Positions 39,648-48,107 of a stretch of 64,000 nucleotides of DNA are shown here, piece after piece. A program made the position numbers and the translations under genes. Under the pieces are notes generated by a model. The model ran no database searches. It was not told where the DNA came from and worked only from the letters and a program-made list of their open reading frames with translations. Source of the stretch: Pandoraea nosoerga. Lineage in GTDB: Bacteria; Pseudomonadota; Gammaproteobacteria; Burkholderiales; Burkholderiaceae. The DNA lies in the NCBI RefSeq assembly GCF_902459585.1, contig NZ_CABPSC010000006.1, forward strand, positions 124,001-188,000. The letters run 5' to 3'. Numbering within the stretch: position 1 is the first letter of the stretch; each line of letters starts with the position of its first letter.

Positions 39648-40379
39648 ATGACGCCTAATGCCTTTGCCCTGAGCGCGGCGCTGCCGCGAGAGGCGCGCCG
39701 CTTCTGGTGGCTGGCCGCCGTGGCCGGCGCTGCCTATACGTTCTCGCTGCGCGGCGCGCCGTATGCGGACCAGGCGGTGGCCAAGGCGCTGCTGTGCGCG
39801 CTGCTGCTCTTCGCCGCGTTGTACCACCGCGCGCCCGGCGAGCGGCCCTGGCTGTGCGCGGCGCTGATCTTCTCCGGCGCGGGCGACGTCCTGCTTGCCA
39901 TTCCGACGCTCGCACAAGGGTTCGTGCTGGGTCTCGCGGCGTTCCTGCTCGCCCACGCGGCGTACTTCGCGCTGTTCTGGCGCCTGCGTCGGCCGTGGTC
40001 GCAAGCGCCGCGCTGGCATCGGGTGGCCATCGTCGTCGTGTGGGTCGCGGCGGCGATTTCCTACGCGATGTATTGGCCGGGCATGGCGGCGCTCAAGGCG
40101 CCGGTGGCATGCTACGTGATCGTGCTGGCGATGATGGCCACGGCGGCGCTGCTTGCCGACCTGCCGGGCGAATGGGCGGCCGTCGGTGCGCTGCTCTTCA
40201 CCGTCTCCGATGCGCTTATCGGCACCACGCGGTTCGTTGGCGCGGTGCCGGCGCAGGAATACGCCATCTGGGTCTTCTATGCGCTCGCGCAATTGCTGCT
40301 GAGCGCGGGCATCATGGCGCTGCGCGCGCCGCGAGCGCGTGGCGGGGCACAGGACGAGGAGCGTGCTGGCGGTGCGTGA
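39648..40379 (+). CDS. YhhN/TMEM86-family membrane protein (lysoplasmalogenase-like)
   Basis: 243 residues with about eight membrane helices. The motifs LIFSGAGDVLLAIP and FTVSDALIGTTRF place the conserved Asp residues of the YhhN family, whose animal members cleave the vinyl ether bond of lysoplasmalogens. Bacterial substrates are uncertain. It starts 19 bp after the macroglobulin stop and overlaps the chosen pbpC start by 8 bp, so it is an integral member of this operon. This third partner is not part of the standard macroglobulin-pbpC pair. Confidence 0.85.
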   Translation: MTPNAFALSAALPREARRFWWLAAVAGAAYTFSLRGAPYADQAVAKALLCALLLFAALYHRAPGERPWLCAALIFSGAGDVLLAIPTLAQGFVLGLAAFLLAHAAYFALFWRLRRPWSQAPRWHRVAIVVVWVAAAISYAMYWPGMAALKAPVACYVIVLAMMATAALLADLPGEWAAVGALLFTVSDALIGTTRFVGAVPAQEYAIWVFYALAQLLLSAGIMALRAPRARGGAQDEERAGGA

Positions 40380-42675
40380 GGTCTTTCGCTCCCACGCGGC
40401 ACGTCGCGTCGTGCTGCGTGTCGTTCTGGCCCTGAGCCTGATGCCGGCAAGCGCGGCGGTGCGGGCCGTGCCGTCGTTCGACGACGTGCGGCAGGATTGG
40501 CGTGCCTCGGACTGGATCCTGCTCGATCGCCACGGCGAGCCGTTGCAGCGCCTGCGTGCCGACATGCAGGCGCTGCGCGGGGACTGGGTAACGCTTGCCG
40601 ACGTGTCGCCCGCCTTCCGCCAGGCGTTGATCGTCTCCGAGGACAAGCGCTTCTATGCGCACAGCGGCGTCGACTGGCGCGGCGTGGCTGCCGCCGCGTG
40701 GGGCAATCTCTGGCACTCGCGCACGCGAGGCGCCTCGACGCTGACGATGCAACTCGCCGGGCTGCTCGACGACGACCTGCGGCCCAGCGCGCGCAAGCGC
40801 TCGATGACGCAGAAGATCGGTCAGGCGGCGACGGCGGTGTGGCTGGAACAGCGCTGGCGCAAGGACCAGATTCTCGAAGCGTATCTGAACCTCGTGCCGT
40901 TTCGCGGTGAGCTGGTCGGCATCTCGGCCGTGTCGCAAACGCTTTTCGGCAAACTGCCCGCCGGACTGGACGCGCGCGAGGCGGCGCTTGCCGTCGCCTT
41001 GCTGCGTGCGCCGAACGCGCCGGCGTCGCGCGTCGCCCAGCGCGCTTGCGCAATCCTTCGCGACCTGGGACAGGCGGCGGACTGCAATGGCCTGGAGGGG
41101 TACACGCAACTGGTGTTCTCGCGTCCGGCCAGCGTGATGGCCACGCGCGACGCCGTGAATCTGGCGCCGCATTTCGCACGGCGCGTTTTCAGCGAAACGC
41201 GTCCGCCGCCGGGCACACGCGTGACCGGCACCCTCGACGCGCAGTTGCAGCGGGTGGCCGTCACCACGCTGCAGCAAACGCTGCGCGAGCTTGGCGCGCC
41301 AGGTCGGTCGCGCAACGTGCAGGACGGCGCCATCGTCGTGATCGACAATGCCAGCGGCGACATTCTCGCGTGGGTCGGATCGTCCGGCGCATTGTCGTCG
41401 GCGGCGCAGGTCGACGGCGTGACGTCGTTGCGCCAGGCCGGCTCGACGCTCAAGCCGTTCCTCTACGCGCAGGCGATCGCCGAGCGGCGTCTGAGCGCAG
41501 CGTCGTTGCTCGACGATTCGCCCATCGATCTGCCCACGGGCGGCGGGCTCTACATCCCGCAGAATTACGACCGGCACTTCAAGGGATGGGTCAGCGTGCG
41601 CACGGCGCTGGCCTCGTCGCTGAACGTGCCGGCCGTGCGCACGCTCGTGATGGTCACGCCGCGCCGTTTTGCGCAAACGCTCGTCTCGCTCGGTCTGCCG
41701 CTCACGCAGAGCGGCGATTACTACGGCTTCAGTCTCGCGCTCGGCAGCGCCGACGTGACACTGCTCTCGCTGACCAACGCCTACCGTGCGCTCGCCAATG
41801 GCGGCGTCGTGGGCGCCATCAACGAGCGCATGGGTGGCGAGGCATCGCTCGCGCGCACGGCCGGCGTCGACGGCACGGCGGGAACGCGCACCGTCGCCGG
41901 CGAGAAGCGCGCAACACGCAAGCTGGCGCAGACGAGGGTGTTTTCGCCGCAAGTCAGCTTTATCGTGTCGGACATGATCGCCGACCGGCAGGCGCGCACG
42001 CGCACGTTCGGCCTCGACAGTCCGTTGTCCACGCGTTACTGGACCGCCGTGAAGACCGGCACGAGCAAAGACATGCGCGACAACTGGGCGATCGGCTACT
42101 CGCGACGCTACACGGTTGGCGTATGGGTGGGCAACGCCGACGGCGCGCCGATGTGGGACGTCTCCGGGGTGTCCGGTGCGGCGCCGATCTGGCATCGCGT
42201 CATGGACTACCTGCATCGCCGCACGGCGAGCGTGCCGCCCGCGGCCCCCCCGGGGCTCGAACATGTGGCGGTGCAATACGCCGAGCACGTCGAACCCGCA
42301 CGCGAAGAATGGTTTTTGCCAGGCACCGCGCAGCGCACCCTCGCACTGTCCGCGCTCGCGACGAAGGCGCCGGGCGGGCCGCTGTGGCGCATTGCCGGGC
42401 CGGCCGACGGCACCATCGTCGCCCTCGATCCCGACATTCCGCCTGCGAATCAGCGCCTGTGGTTCCAGGTGGCCGCCGCGTGGCCCAACGGCGCGGCCTG
42501 GCGTCTCGACGGCAAGCCGCTCGCCGGTCGCGCGCGCGTGAGTTGGCTGCCTTGGCCGGGGCGCCATACGCTCGAACTCGTCGATGCCAGCGGCTTCGTT
42601 CGCGACAGCATACGTTTCGAGGTACGCGGTGCGACCGTCAACGACGGTAAGCGCATGCGCAATGCGAGTCGCTGA
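40372..42675 (+). CDS. pbpC: Penicillin-binding protein 1C
   Basis: 767 residues. An N-terminal signal-anchor is followed by the GT51 glycosyltransferase domain (ALIVSEDKRFYAHSGVDWRG, RGASTLTMQLAG, QKIGQAATAVWLE). The transpeptidase domain has the SxxK motif in AGSTLKPFLYAQ, SLN in ASSLNVPAV and KTG in AVKTGTSKD. The C terminus is a PBP1C-specific beta domain. It polymerises and may cross-link peptidoglycan, and is functionally associated with bacterial macroglobulin. The start is uncertain: GTG 40372 has GAGGAG 10 bp upstream; GTG 40363 and GTG 40339 are in frame. Overlap with the YhhN gene indicates coupling. Confidence 0.93.
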   Translation: MREVFRSHAARRVVLRVVLALSLMPASAAVRAVPSFDDVRQDWRASDWILLDRHGEPLQRLRADMQALRGDWVTLADVSPAFRQALIVSEDKRFYAHSGVDWRGVAAAAWGNLWHSRTRGASTLTMQLAGLLDDDLRPSARKRSMTQKIGQAATAVWLEQRWRKDQILEAYLNLVPFRGELVGISAVSQTLFGKLPAGLDAREAALAVALLRAPNAPASRVAQRACAILRDLGQAADCNGLEGYTQLVFSRPASVMATRDAVNLAPHFARRVFSETRPPPGTRVTGTLDAQLQRVAVTTLQQTLRELGAPGRSRNVQDGAIVVIDNASGDILAWVGSSGALSSAAQVDGVTSLRQAGSTLKPFLYAQAIAERRLSAASLLDDSPIDLPTGGGLYIPQNYDRHFKGWVSVRTALASSLNVPAVRTLVMVTPRRFAQTLVSLGLPLTQSGDYYGFSLALGSADVTLLSLTNAYRALANGGVVGAINERMGGEASLARTAGVDGTAGTRTVAGEKRATRKLAQTRVFSPQVSFIVSDMIADRQARTRTFGLDSPLSTRYWTAVKTGTSKDMRDNWAIGYSRRYTVGVWVGNADGAPMWDVSGVSGAAPIWHRVMDYLHRRTASVPPAAPPGLEHVAVQYAEHVEPAREEWFLPGTAQRTLALSALATKAPGGPLWRIAGPADGTIVALDPDIPPANQRLWFQVAAAWPNGAAWRLDGKPLAGRARVSWLPWPGRHTLELVDASGFVRDSIRFEVRGATVNDGKRMRNASR

Positions 42676-42850
42676 GCGCATGTGCGCAGCATCGGCGCGA
42701 CAATGCCATGAATAATTTTTGATGTGGCAGACGCGTCGACGCGATGCGCGCTACACTGAAAACAAGACTTGGCAAAGCGTGACGCGAGAGGATGGCCGCG
42801 GGGACGAGACTCGCTGCCTGCGGCGCACGCCCCGAAGCGGAGACATATCG

Positions 42851-43822
42851 ATGATCACGCTGGATGCGCGGCAGACCGCGCAGGTGTTGCCCTACCCGCA
42901 GTTGGCCGACGGTATCGAGGCCATGCTCGTGGAAATGCGTTCGGGCACGGCCCGCGCGCCCGAGCGTCTGCACTTTCCCCTCACCGAGCCCGAACGCGGC
43001 CGCCGCGGCGGCGTGCTGCTGGTCATGCCCGCCGCCAATCGCGACGTGGCGATGACCAAGCACATCACCGTGCACCCGGAGAATTGCCGCGCCGGCAAGC
43101 CGTCCATCATCGGCGAAGTCATGGTGTACGACCCGCACACCGGCGAGCGCCTGATGCTGCTCGACGGACCGACCGTCACCGGGCGCCGCACGGCTGCCGT
43201 GACGCTGTTCGCCGCGCGCAAGTTCGCACCGCGCCCGAAAGGCCCGGTGCTTATCGTCGGCGCCGGCGTTCAGGCGCGCGCGCATCTGGAAGCGTTCGCC
43301 GCGGGCATGGGCACGCGGCACTTCATGATCTATTCGCGCAGTCCGGAGCGCGCGCACGCGCTGGCGGACCATGCGGCATCGCTCGGCGTGGAAGCGACGG
43401 TGGTGGACGCCATCGAGCCGGTGCTCGGCACGGTCAGTATCGTGATCACGGCCACGACCAGCAGCGAGCCGGTGCTGCCCGACAGCGACGCGATCCGCTG
43501 GCGCGACGACATCTTCGTCGCCGGCGTGGGGGCGTTCCGTCCCGACATGCGCGAATTGCCGCCCCAGCTGTGCCGCGATGCGGCCGTGCGCGGCACGCTC
43601 GTCGTCGATACGTGGGAGGTCAAGCACGAGGCCGGCGATCTGCTGCACGCGGCCCTCGATTGGGGGCGCGCCGCACCGCTCATGGACGCGATCATCACGC
43701 CCGACCGTTTCCGCTCGAGCGGGCCGGTGCTCTTCAAGAGCGTGGGCTATGCGCTGTGGGATCTCGCGGCGGTGCTGTGCGCCCGCGCGAATCTCGACAA
43801 GGACGGCGTCCCCGTCGGCTGA
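42851..43822 (+). CDS. Ornithine cyclodeaminase/mu-crystallin family protein
   Basis: 323 residues from ATG 42851, with GGAG just upstream. NAD(P)-binding is shown by VLIVGAGVQARAHLEA, and the substrate-side motif by GPTVTGRRTAAVTLFAARK. Near the N terminus ERLHFPL supplies the conserved Arg region. Family members include ornithine cyclodeaminase, alanine dehydrogenase and delta1-pyrroline-2-carboxylate reductase; the last is common in proteobacteria and fits a length of ~320. The exact substrate cannot be decided. It is convergent with hmuV and isolated from amino acid genes. Confidence 0.8.
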   Translation: MITLDARQTAQVLPYPQLADGIEAMLVEMRSGTARAPERLHFPLTEPERGRRGGVLLVMPAANRDVAMTKHITVHPENCRAGKPSIIGEVMVYDPHTGERLMLLDGPTVTGRRTAAVTLFAARKFAPRPKGPVLIVGAGVQARAHLEAFAAGMGTRHFMIYSRSPERAHALADHAASLGVEATVVDAIEPVLGTVSIVITATTSSEPVLPDSDAIRWRDDIFVAGVGAFRPDMRELPPQLCRDAAVRGTLVVDTWEVKHEAGDLLHAALDWGRAAPLMDAIITPDRFRSSGPVLFKSVGYALWDLAAVLCARANLDKDGVPVG

Positions 43823-43856
43823 CCGCGCGGCCCGATCGGCGGGAACGCCCGCATCG

Positions 43857-44672
43857 TCAGGCCGGAAGCGCGAACGGCACGCCGGCCGACGCTTGCGGCG
43901 AAATCACCTGTACCGGTAACCCCAGAGTCTGTTCGATGAGTTCGGCGCGCATCACGTCGCGCGGCGCGCCTGCGGCCAGGATGCGGCCGCAGGCGAGCAG
44001 GGCCATGCGATCGGCGTGGCGTGCCGCCAGATTCACGTCGTGCACGATGGCCATGGCACCGAACCCCCACGTCCTCGCCAGTTCCCGGGTGAGCGAGAGC
44101 AGGTGATGCTGATGGGCGAGGTCGAGCGCCGCGGTCGGTTCGTCGAGCAGCAGATAGCGCGGCACCGACGGCGACGGCGTTTCGTCCGGCCACAACTGCG
44201 CCAGCACCCGTGCGAACTGCACGCGCGCCCACTCGCCGCCGGAGAGTGTCATCACGTCGCGGTGGCACAGCGCCAGCGCGCCGACACGCTCGAGCGCCAT
44301 CGTCGCGATATCGGTGTCGCTGTGACCGCGCCGCGCGCGCGGCGGCCTCGGAAACGGCAGACGCCCCATCGTCACGATCTCCAGTGCGCTGAACGGAAAC
44401 GAAAGCTGCGCGGTCTGCGGCAACACCGCGCGCAGCCGGGCGAGTGCCGCCGTGCTGTATTGGGCGAGCACGGCGCCATTGAGCGTGATGGTGCCGCTCA
44501 CGCGTGTCCGAGGCGGCAGCGGCTCGCCGGCCAGCGCCTTGAGCAGGGTGCTCTTGCCCGCCCCGTTACGCCCGAGTAGCACGAGCAACTCGCCCGGCCG
44601 GACGTCGAGCGAGAGGCCGTCGAGAACGGGCGAACCGGTGTGGGCGATGGTGAGATCGTGTGCACTGAGCAT
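43857..44672 (-). CDS. hmuV: Haemin ABC transporter ATP-binding protein
   Basis: 271 residues starting MLSAHDLTIAHTGSPVL. Walker A is GRNGAGKSTLL, the signature motif is LSGGEWARVQFARVLAQL, Walker B is YLLLDEPTAALD, and the H-loop is IVHDVNLA. It powers HmuTU-dependent transport of haem from periplasm to cytoplasm. It is the last gene of the hmuRSTUV operon, 22 bp after hmuU. Confidence 0.95.
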   Translation of the reverse strand: MLSAHDLTIAHTGSPVLDGLSLDVRPGELLVLLGRNGAGKSTLLKALAGEPLPPRTRVSGTITLNGAVLAQYSTAALARLRAVLPQTAQLSFPFSALEIVTMGRLPFPRPPRARRGHSDTDIATMALERVGALALCHRDVMTLSGGEWARVQFARVLAQLWPDETPSPSVPRYLLLDEPTAALDLAHQHHLLSLTRELARTWGFGAMAIVHDVNLAARHADRMALLACGRILAAGAPRDVMRAELIEQTLGLPVQVISPQASAGVPFALPA

Positions 44673-44694
44673 GGCAAGGTCCTGGCGCGGGCGG

Positions 44695-45867
44695 TCACAG
44701 GCCGAACTGCTCGCGGCGTCGCCACAGCAGCATGAGAAAGAACGGCGCGCCGAGCAGCGCGGTGAGAATGCCCAGCGGCAACTCGGCCGGCGACACCCAT
44801 GTGCGCGCAACGAGATCCGCGAGCAAGGTCAGCGTCGCGCCGAAGAGCGCCGCCGCGGGCAGTACGGCGCGCGGGTCCGGGCCCACGACGAGCCGCACGA
44901 TATGCGGCGCGATCAGACCGATGAAGCCGATCATGCCGCTCGACGCCACCAGCGCCCCCACGCTCAACGCGCATGCCACCATCACGCGACGCTTCACCGC
45001 TTGCACCGCCACGCCGAGGTGCAGCGCTTCGGCTTCTCCGAGCAGCAGGGCGTTGAGCGAGCGACATTGCGTGGCGAGCATCGCGATACCCAGCGCGACG
45101 GGCCATACGATCACCGCGAGCATCGGCCACTGGGCGCCGCCCAGACTGCCGAGCGTCCAGAACGTGAGTGTGCGCAGCTGGGTGTCGTTGGCCAGATACG
45201 TGAGCAGGCCGATCACCGCCCCGGACACCGCGTTGATGGCGATGCCCGCGAGCAGCAGCAGGGGCAGGGCGAGGCGGCCGCGTCCTGCGGCAAGCCGATA
45301 GACGAGCGCGGTCACGCCCAGCGCCCCGGCGAAGGCGGTGAGCGGCAACAGCCACAGGCCGAGTGATGCGGCCAGCGCCGCCGGGAGCAGCGCGCTGCCC
45401 AGCACGATCACGCCAGCCGCGCCGAGCGCCGCACCGCTCGCCACGCCGATGAGGCCGGGATCGGCGAGCGGGTTGCGAAAGAGCGCCTGCAAGGCCGCGC
45501 CCGCCGCGCCGAACCCCGCCCCCACCAGGATGCCGAGCACGATGCGCGGCAGCCGGATCTGCACCATCACGTTGCGCGCCTGGTCTTGCACGAAGTCGCC
45601 CGTCGCGCCGCGGAACAGCGCCGCCATGGCCTCGCCGGGCCCGATGCGATACGCGCCGCCGCACAGCGCCGCGAGAACGGCGAGCGCGAGCACGGCGGCC
45701 AGCACCGTCATGACGAGCCATCGTGGCGGACGACGCCGGGCGGCGCCGCGACGCTCGCGCAGGGGCGGGACTTGCGACGCCACGGATTTCACTGACTTCG
45801 GAAGCGGGGGGGCGGCTGACATGGGGAGTTCACTGGCGATGGGCTGGCGGGATGCGGCGCTCGTCAC
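44695..45867 (-). CDS. hmuU: Haemin ABC transporter permease
   Basis: 390 residues of the FecCD/BtuC permease family with about ten membrane helices. Characteristic segments are QIRLPRIVLGILVGAGFGAAG, FRNPLADPGLIGVASGAALGA and GMIGFIGLIAPHIVRLVVGPD, the last being the ATPase-coupling region. A GTG start at 45867 overlaps the hmuT stop as GTGA, so translation is coupled. The N terminus is ~50 residues longer than usual; a later start is possible. Confidence 0.94.
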   Translation of the reverse strand: MTSAASRQPIASELPMSAAPPLPKSVKSVASQVPPLRERRGAARRRPPRWLVMTVLAAVLALAVLAALCGGAYRIGPGEAMAALFRGATGDFVQDQARNVMVQIRLPRIVLGILVGAGFGAAGAALQALFRNPLADPGLIGVASGAALGAAGVIVLGSALLPAALAASLGLWLLPLTAFAGALGVTALVYRLAAGRGRLALPLLLLAGIAINAVSGAVIGLLTYLANDTQLRTLTFWTLGSLGGAQWPMLAVIVWPVALGIAMLATQCRSLNALLLGEAEALHLGVAVQAVKRRVMVACALSVGALVASSGMIGFIGLIAPHIVRLVVGPDPRAVLPAAALFGATLTLLADLVARTWVSPAELPLGILTALLGAPFFLMLLWRRREQFGL

Positions 45868-46856
45868 GCGGTATGTACGCGTCGCGCGAGATCCGCGACG
45901 GCCTGCGGCAGGCGCGGTCCGAAACCGAGCAGGTAGAGCGCGTCGAAGCTAATGACGCGTCGCGCGCGCCCCGCAGGCGTGTTGGCCAATCCGGGTTGCG
46001 AGAGCAGTGCGGCGGCCGGGTCGGCCCGCTCGACGGAGGCAGGCCCGGCCGTGGTGGTGAGCAGAATGTCAGGCTGCGCCGCCACGGCCGCCTCGGCCGT
46101 GAGCGGACGGTAGCCCGTGAATCCGCGCACCGCGTTCTCCGCGCAGGCATAAGCGAGCATGGCGTCGGCGGCGGTGTCCTGTCCCGCGACCATGACCTGA
46201 CTGCCGGTATGGCCGAGGATGAACAGCACGCGCGGGCGCTTCTGGATGCCCCAGCGTCGTTCGATGTCGTCGCGAGCGCGCAGCCAGTCGGCCATGAAGC
46301 GACCCGACAGGCGTGTGCCGTCCTCGGGTACGGCCAGCGCAGCGGCGACCTCGCGAATGTTCTCCTGCACGAGTTCGGCGCCGAAGCCGTGCCTGAAGCG
46401 CTTGACGGGCACCCCCGCCGCCGCGATTTGCGAGAGCACGTTGGGCGGCCCCGCTTCGGCGCCGGCGAGCAGCAGATCGGGATGCAGCGAGAGCACGCCC
46501 TCCGTGGACAGCGAGCGCAGATAGCCGATTTTCGGCAGCCTGGCCGCGGCTTCCGGATACAGGCTCGTCAAGTCGTTTGCAATCACACGATCCTGCGCGC
46601 CGAGCGCGTAGACGATTTCCGTGAGCGCGCCGCCGGCGACCACGACACGCCGCGGCGCGCCCTTGACCGGCGCGGAGGCGCCGGCGGCATGGGCGGACGA
46701 AGCCGGCAGCAGCGCGCCCAGCCACGCACCGGCGGCGAGCGCCGCACCCCCGGCGAGCAGCGCACGGCGCGTCTCGTCGTGCGGGTCGACAGGCTCGCTC
46801 ACGCGACGCATGCCTGTCACACCCGTCATGGCCCTCATGCACCTTATGCGCCTCAC
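45864..46856 (-). CDS. hmuT: Periplasmic haem-binding protein
   Basis: 330 residues. The N terminus holds a Tat-like pair in ETRRALLAGGAALAAGAWLGALL, followed by an AHA cleavage site, so export may be Tat-dependent. The body is a class III solute-binding fold (VVVAGGALTEIVYALGAQDRVI, LAGAEAGPPNVLSQI and the HTGSQVMVAGQDTAADAML stretch), typical of HmuT. It passes haem from the TonB receptor to HmuUV. It overlaps hmuS by 4 bp at its start and hmuU at its stop. Confidence 0.93.
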   Translation of the reverse strand: MRRIRCMRAMTGVTGMRRVSEPVDPHDETRRALLAGGAALAAGAWLGALLPASSAHAAGASAPVKGAPRRVVVAGGALTEIVYALGAQDRVIANDLTSLYPEAAARLPKIGYLRSLSTEGVLSLHPDLLLAGAEAGPPNVLSQIAAAGVPVKRFRHGFGAELVQENIREVAAALAVPEDGTRLSGRFMADWLRARDDIERRWGIQKRPRVLFILGHTGSQVMVAGQDTAADAMLAYACAENAVRGFTGYRPLTAEAAVAAQPDILLTTTAGPASVERADPAAALLSQPGLANTPAGRARRVISFDALYLLGFGPRLPQAVADLARRVHTA

Positions 46857-47971
46857 GCCGCTGCCTCCTGGACGCGCCCGAGCGTCTCGCGCCAGTCTTC
46901 ACGCTCGGCCTGCCCCGGCTTGCGCTCGCCAAAGAACATGGCGATCACCATGCCGGCCGCGTCGAGCAGTTCGAGCGACGAGACAATGCCGTCGGCGGTC
47001 GGCTTGCGCACGATCCACGCGCTATCGACGAGATCCTCGCGAAGGTGCAGGTTGAAACCAGGATCGAGCACGTTGACCCACGGACCCATCACGCGAATCT
47101 GCTTCACCGGCCCGGTGTGAATCTGGATCATGCCCGCGTTGCCCACGAAGACCATGATCGGCAGACCGGTGCCCGCGGCATCGTCGAGCAACCTTTTCAC
47201 CGCCGTGGCGGGCACTCGCTGCGCGTGCCCGTCGGGCGCGAGACGCAGCGCCTGCGCGCGAGAGACGCCATGGCGCTTGAGCACTTCGAAGAACTGGTGC
47301 GTGTCGGTCATTGCCAGCCAGTCGCGCTGGAACGCGGCGGCGTCGATGTCGGCGTCAGGCGTTTGCGGCGCGGGGGCGTCGGCCCCGACGACGTGCTCGC
47401 CCGGCGTCTGGTCCTCGGCGCGAAAGCGTGCGACGAGCGCGTCATACGCGGCCACGTCGCTGTGATCGCGCAGAAACACCTTGTGCACGGCCGTGCCGGA
47501 CTTGTCGAAGAACTGCAGCGATCGGCGCGGGCCGTTCTCGGTCGCCGTCTCGACCGCATAACCGTGCGCCCAGTGGTGATAGAAGATGCGCAGATCGAGG
47601 TCCTTGCCGAGCCCGAGACCGACGGTGCCCGAGTGCGAGAGCTTCTCGTACTGGCCGTCCTTCTCGTGCACGGCGGCGTTGTTTCGCGTGAGTGCCATGA
47701 CGCGGCCCAGCGCGGGCAGCGCCTCGACGATCTCGGTGAACGCCGGGCGCAGGCGCACGGCGTGCTCGCCAACGAAGGCGGCTACCGTCTCGCCTTCGGA
47801 GACGCCAAGGGCCGCGGCAGCGTCGCGATCGCGCAGGTTCTGCTCGGCCTTCAGGCGCTGGAAGTCGCTGCGCAGACGGCGCACGTCGGCCAGTGCTGGC
47901 CGCAGGGCCGCAGCCACGCCTGCAGCGGGGTGGGCAGTGGCGTGGGTACCGGTGGTTTGAGCATTCATCAT
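46853..47971 (-). CDS. hmuS: Haemin-degrading/haem-trafficking factor
   Basis: 372 residues, a two-repeat HemS/ChuS-type protein. Segments KAEQNLRDRDAAAALGVSEG and LGRVMALTRNNAAVHEKDG in the first half are echoed by HGVSRAQALRLAPDG and GNAGMIQIHTGPVKQI in the second, the usual internal duplication. It accepts imported haem and either degrades it or delivers it to oxygenases. ATG 47971 has GAGGAA 7 bp upstream. It is second in the operon, after the receptor gene. Confidence 0.94.
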   Translation of the reverse strand: MMNAQTTGTHATAHPAAGVAAALRPALADVRRLRSDFQRLKAEQNLRDRDAAAALGVSEGETVAAFVGEHAVRLRPAFTEIVEALPALGRVMALTRNNAAVHEKDGQYEKLSHSGTVGLGLGKDLDLRIFYHHWAHGYAVETATENGPRRSLQFFDKSGTAVHKVFLRDHSDVAAYDALVARFRAEDQTPGEHVVGADAPAPQTPDADIDAAAFQRDWLAMTDTHQFFEVLKRHGVSRAQALRLAPDGHAQRVPATAVKRLLDDAAGTGLPIMVFVGNAGMIQIHTGPVKQIRVMGPWVNVLDPGFNLHLREDLVDSAWIVRKPTADGIVSSLELLDAAGMVIAMFFGERKPGQAEREDWRETLGRVQEAAA

Positions 47972-48107
47972 GGCAATTCCTCGTTGCATGTTTGCTGGCA
48001 GTGGCTGGCGGGCATCGGCGCGAATGCGATGTACGCCGTTTGCGTGCCGATGCCGGTCCGACGGTCGATGGATCGATTCGGGGATCCAGCAACCCGGACG
48101 CGTCGAA

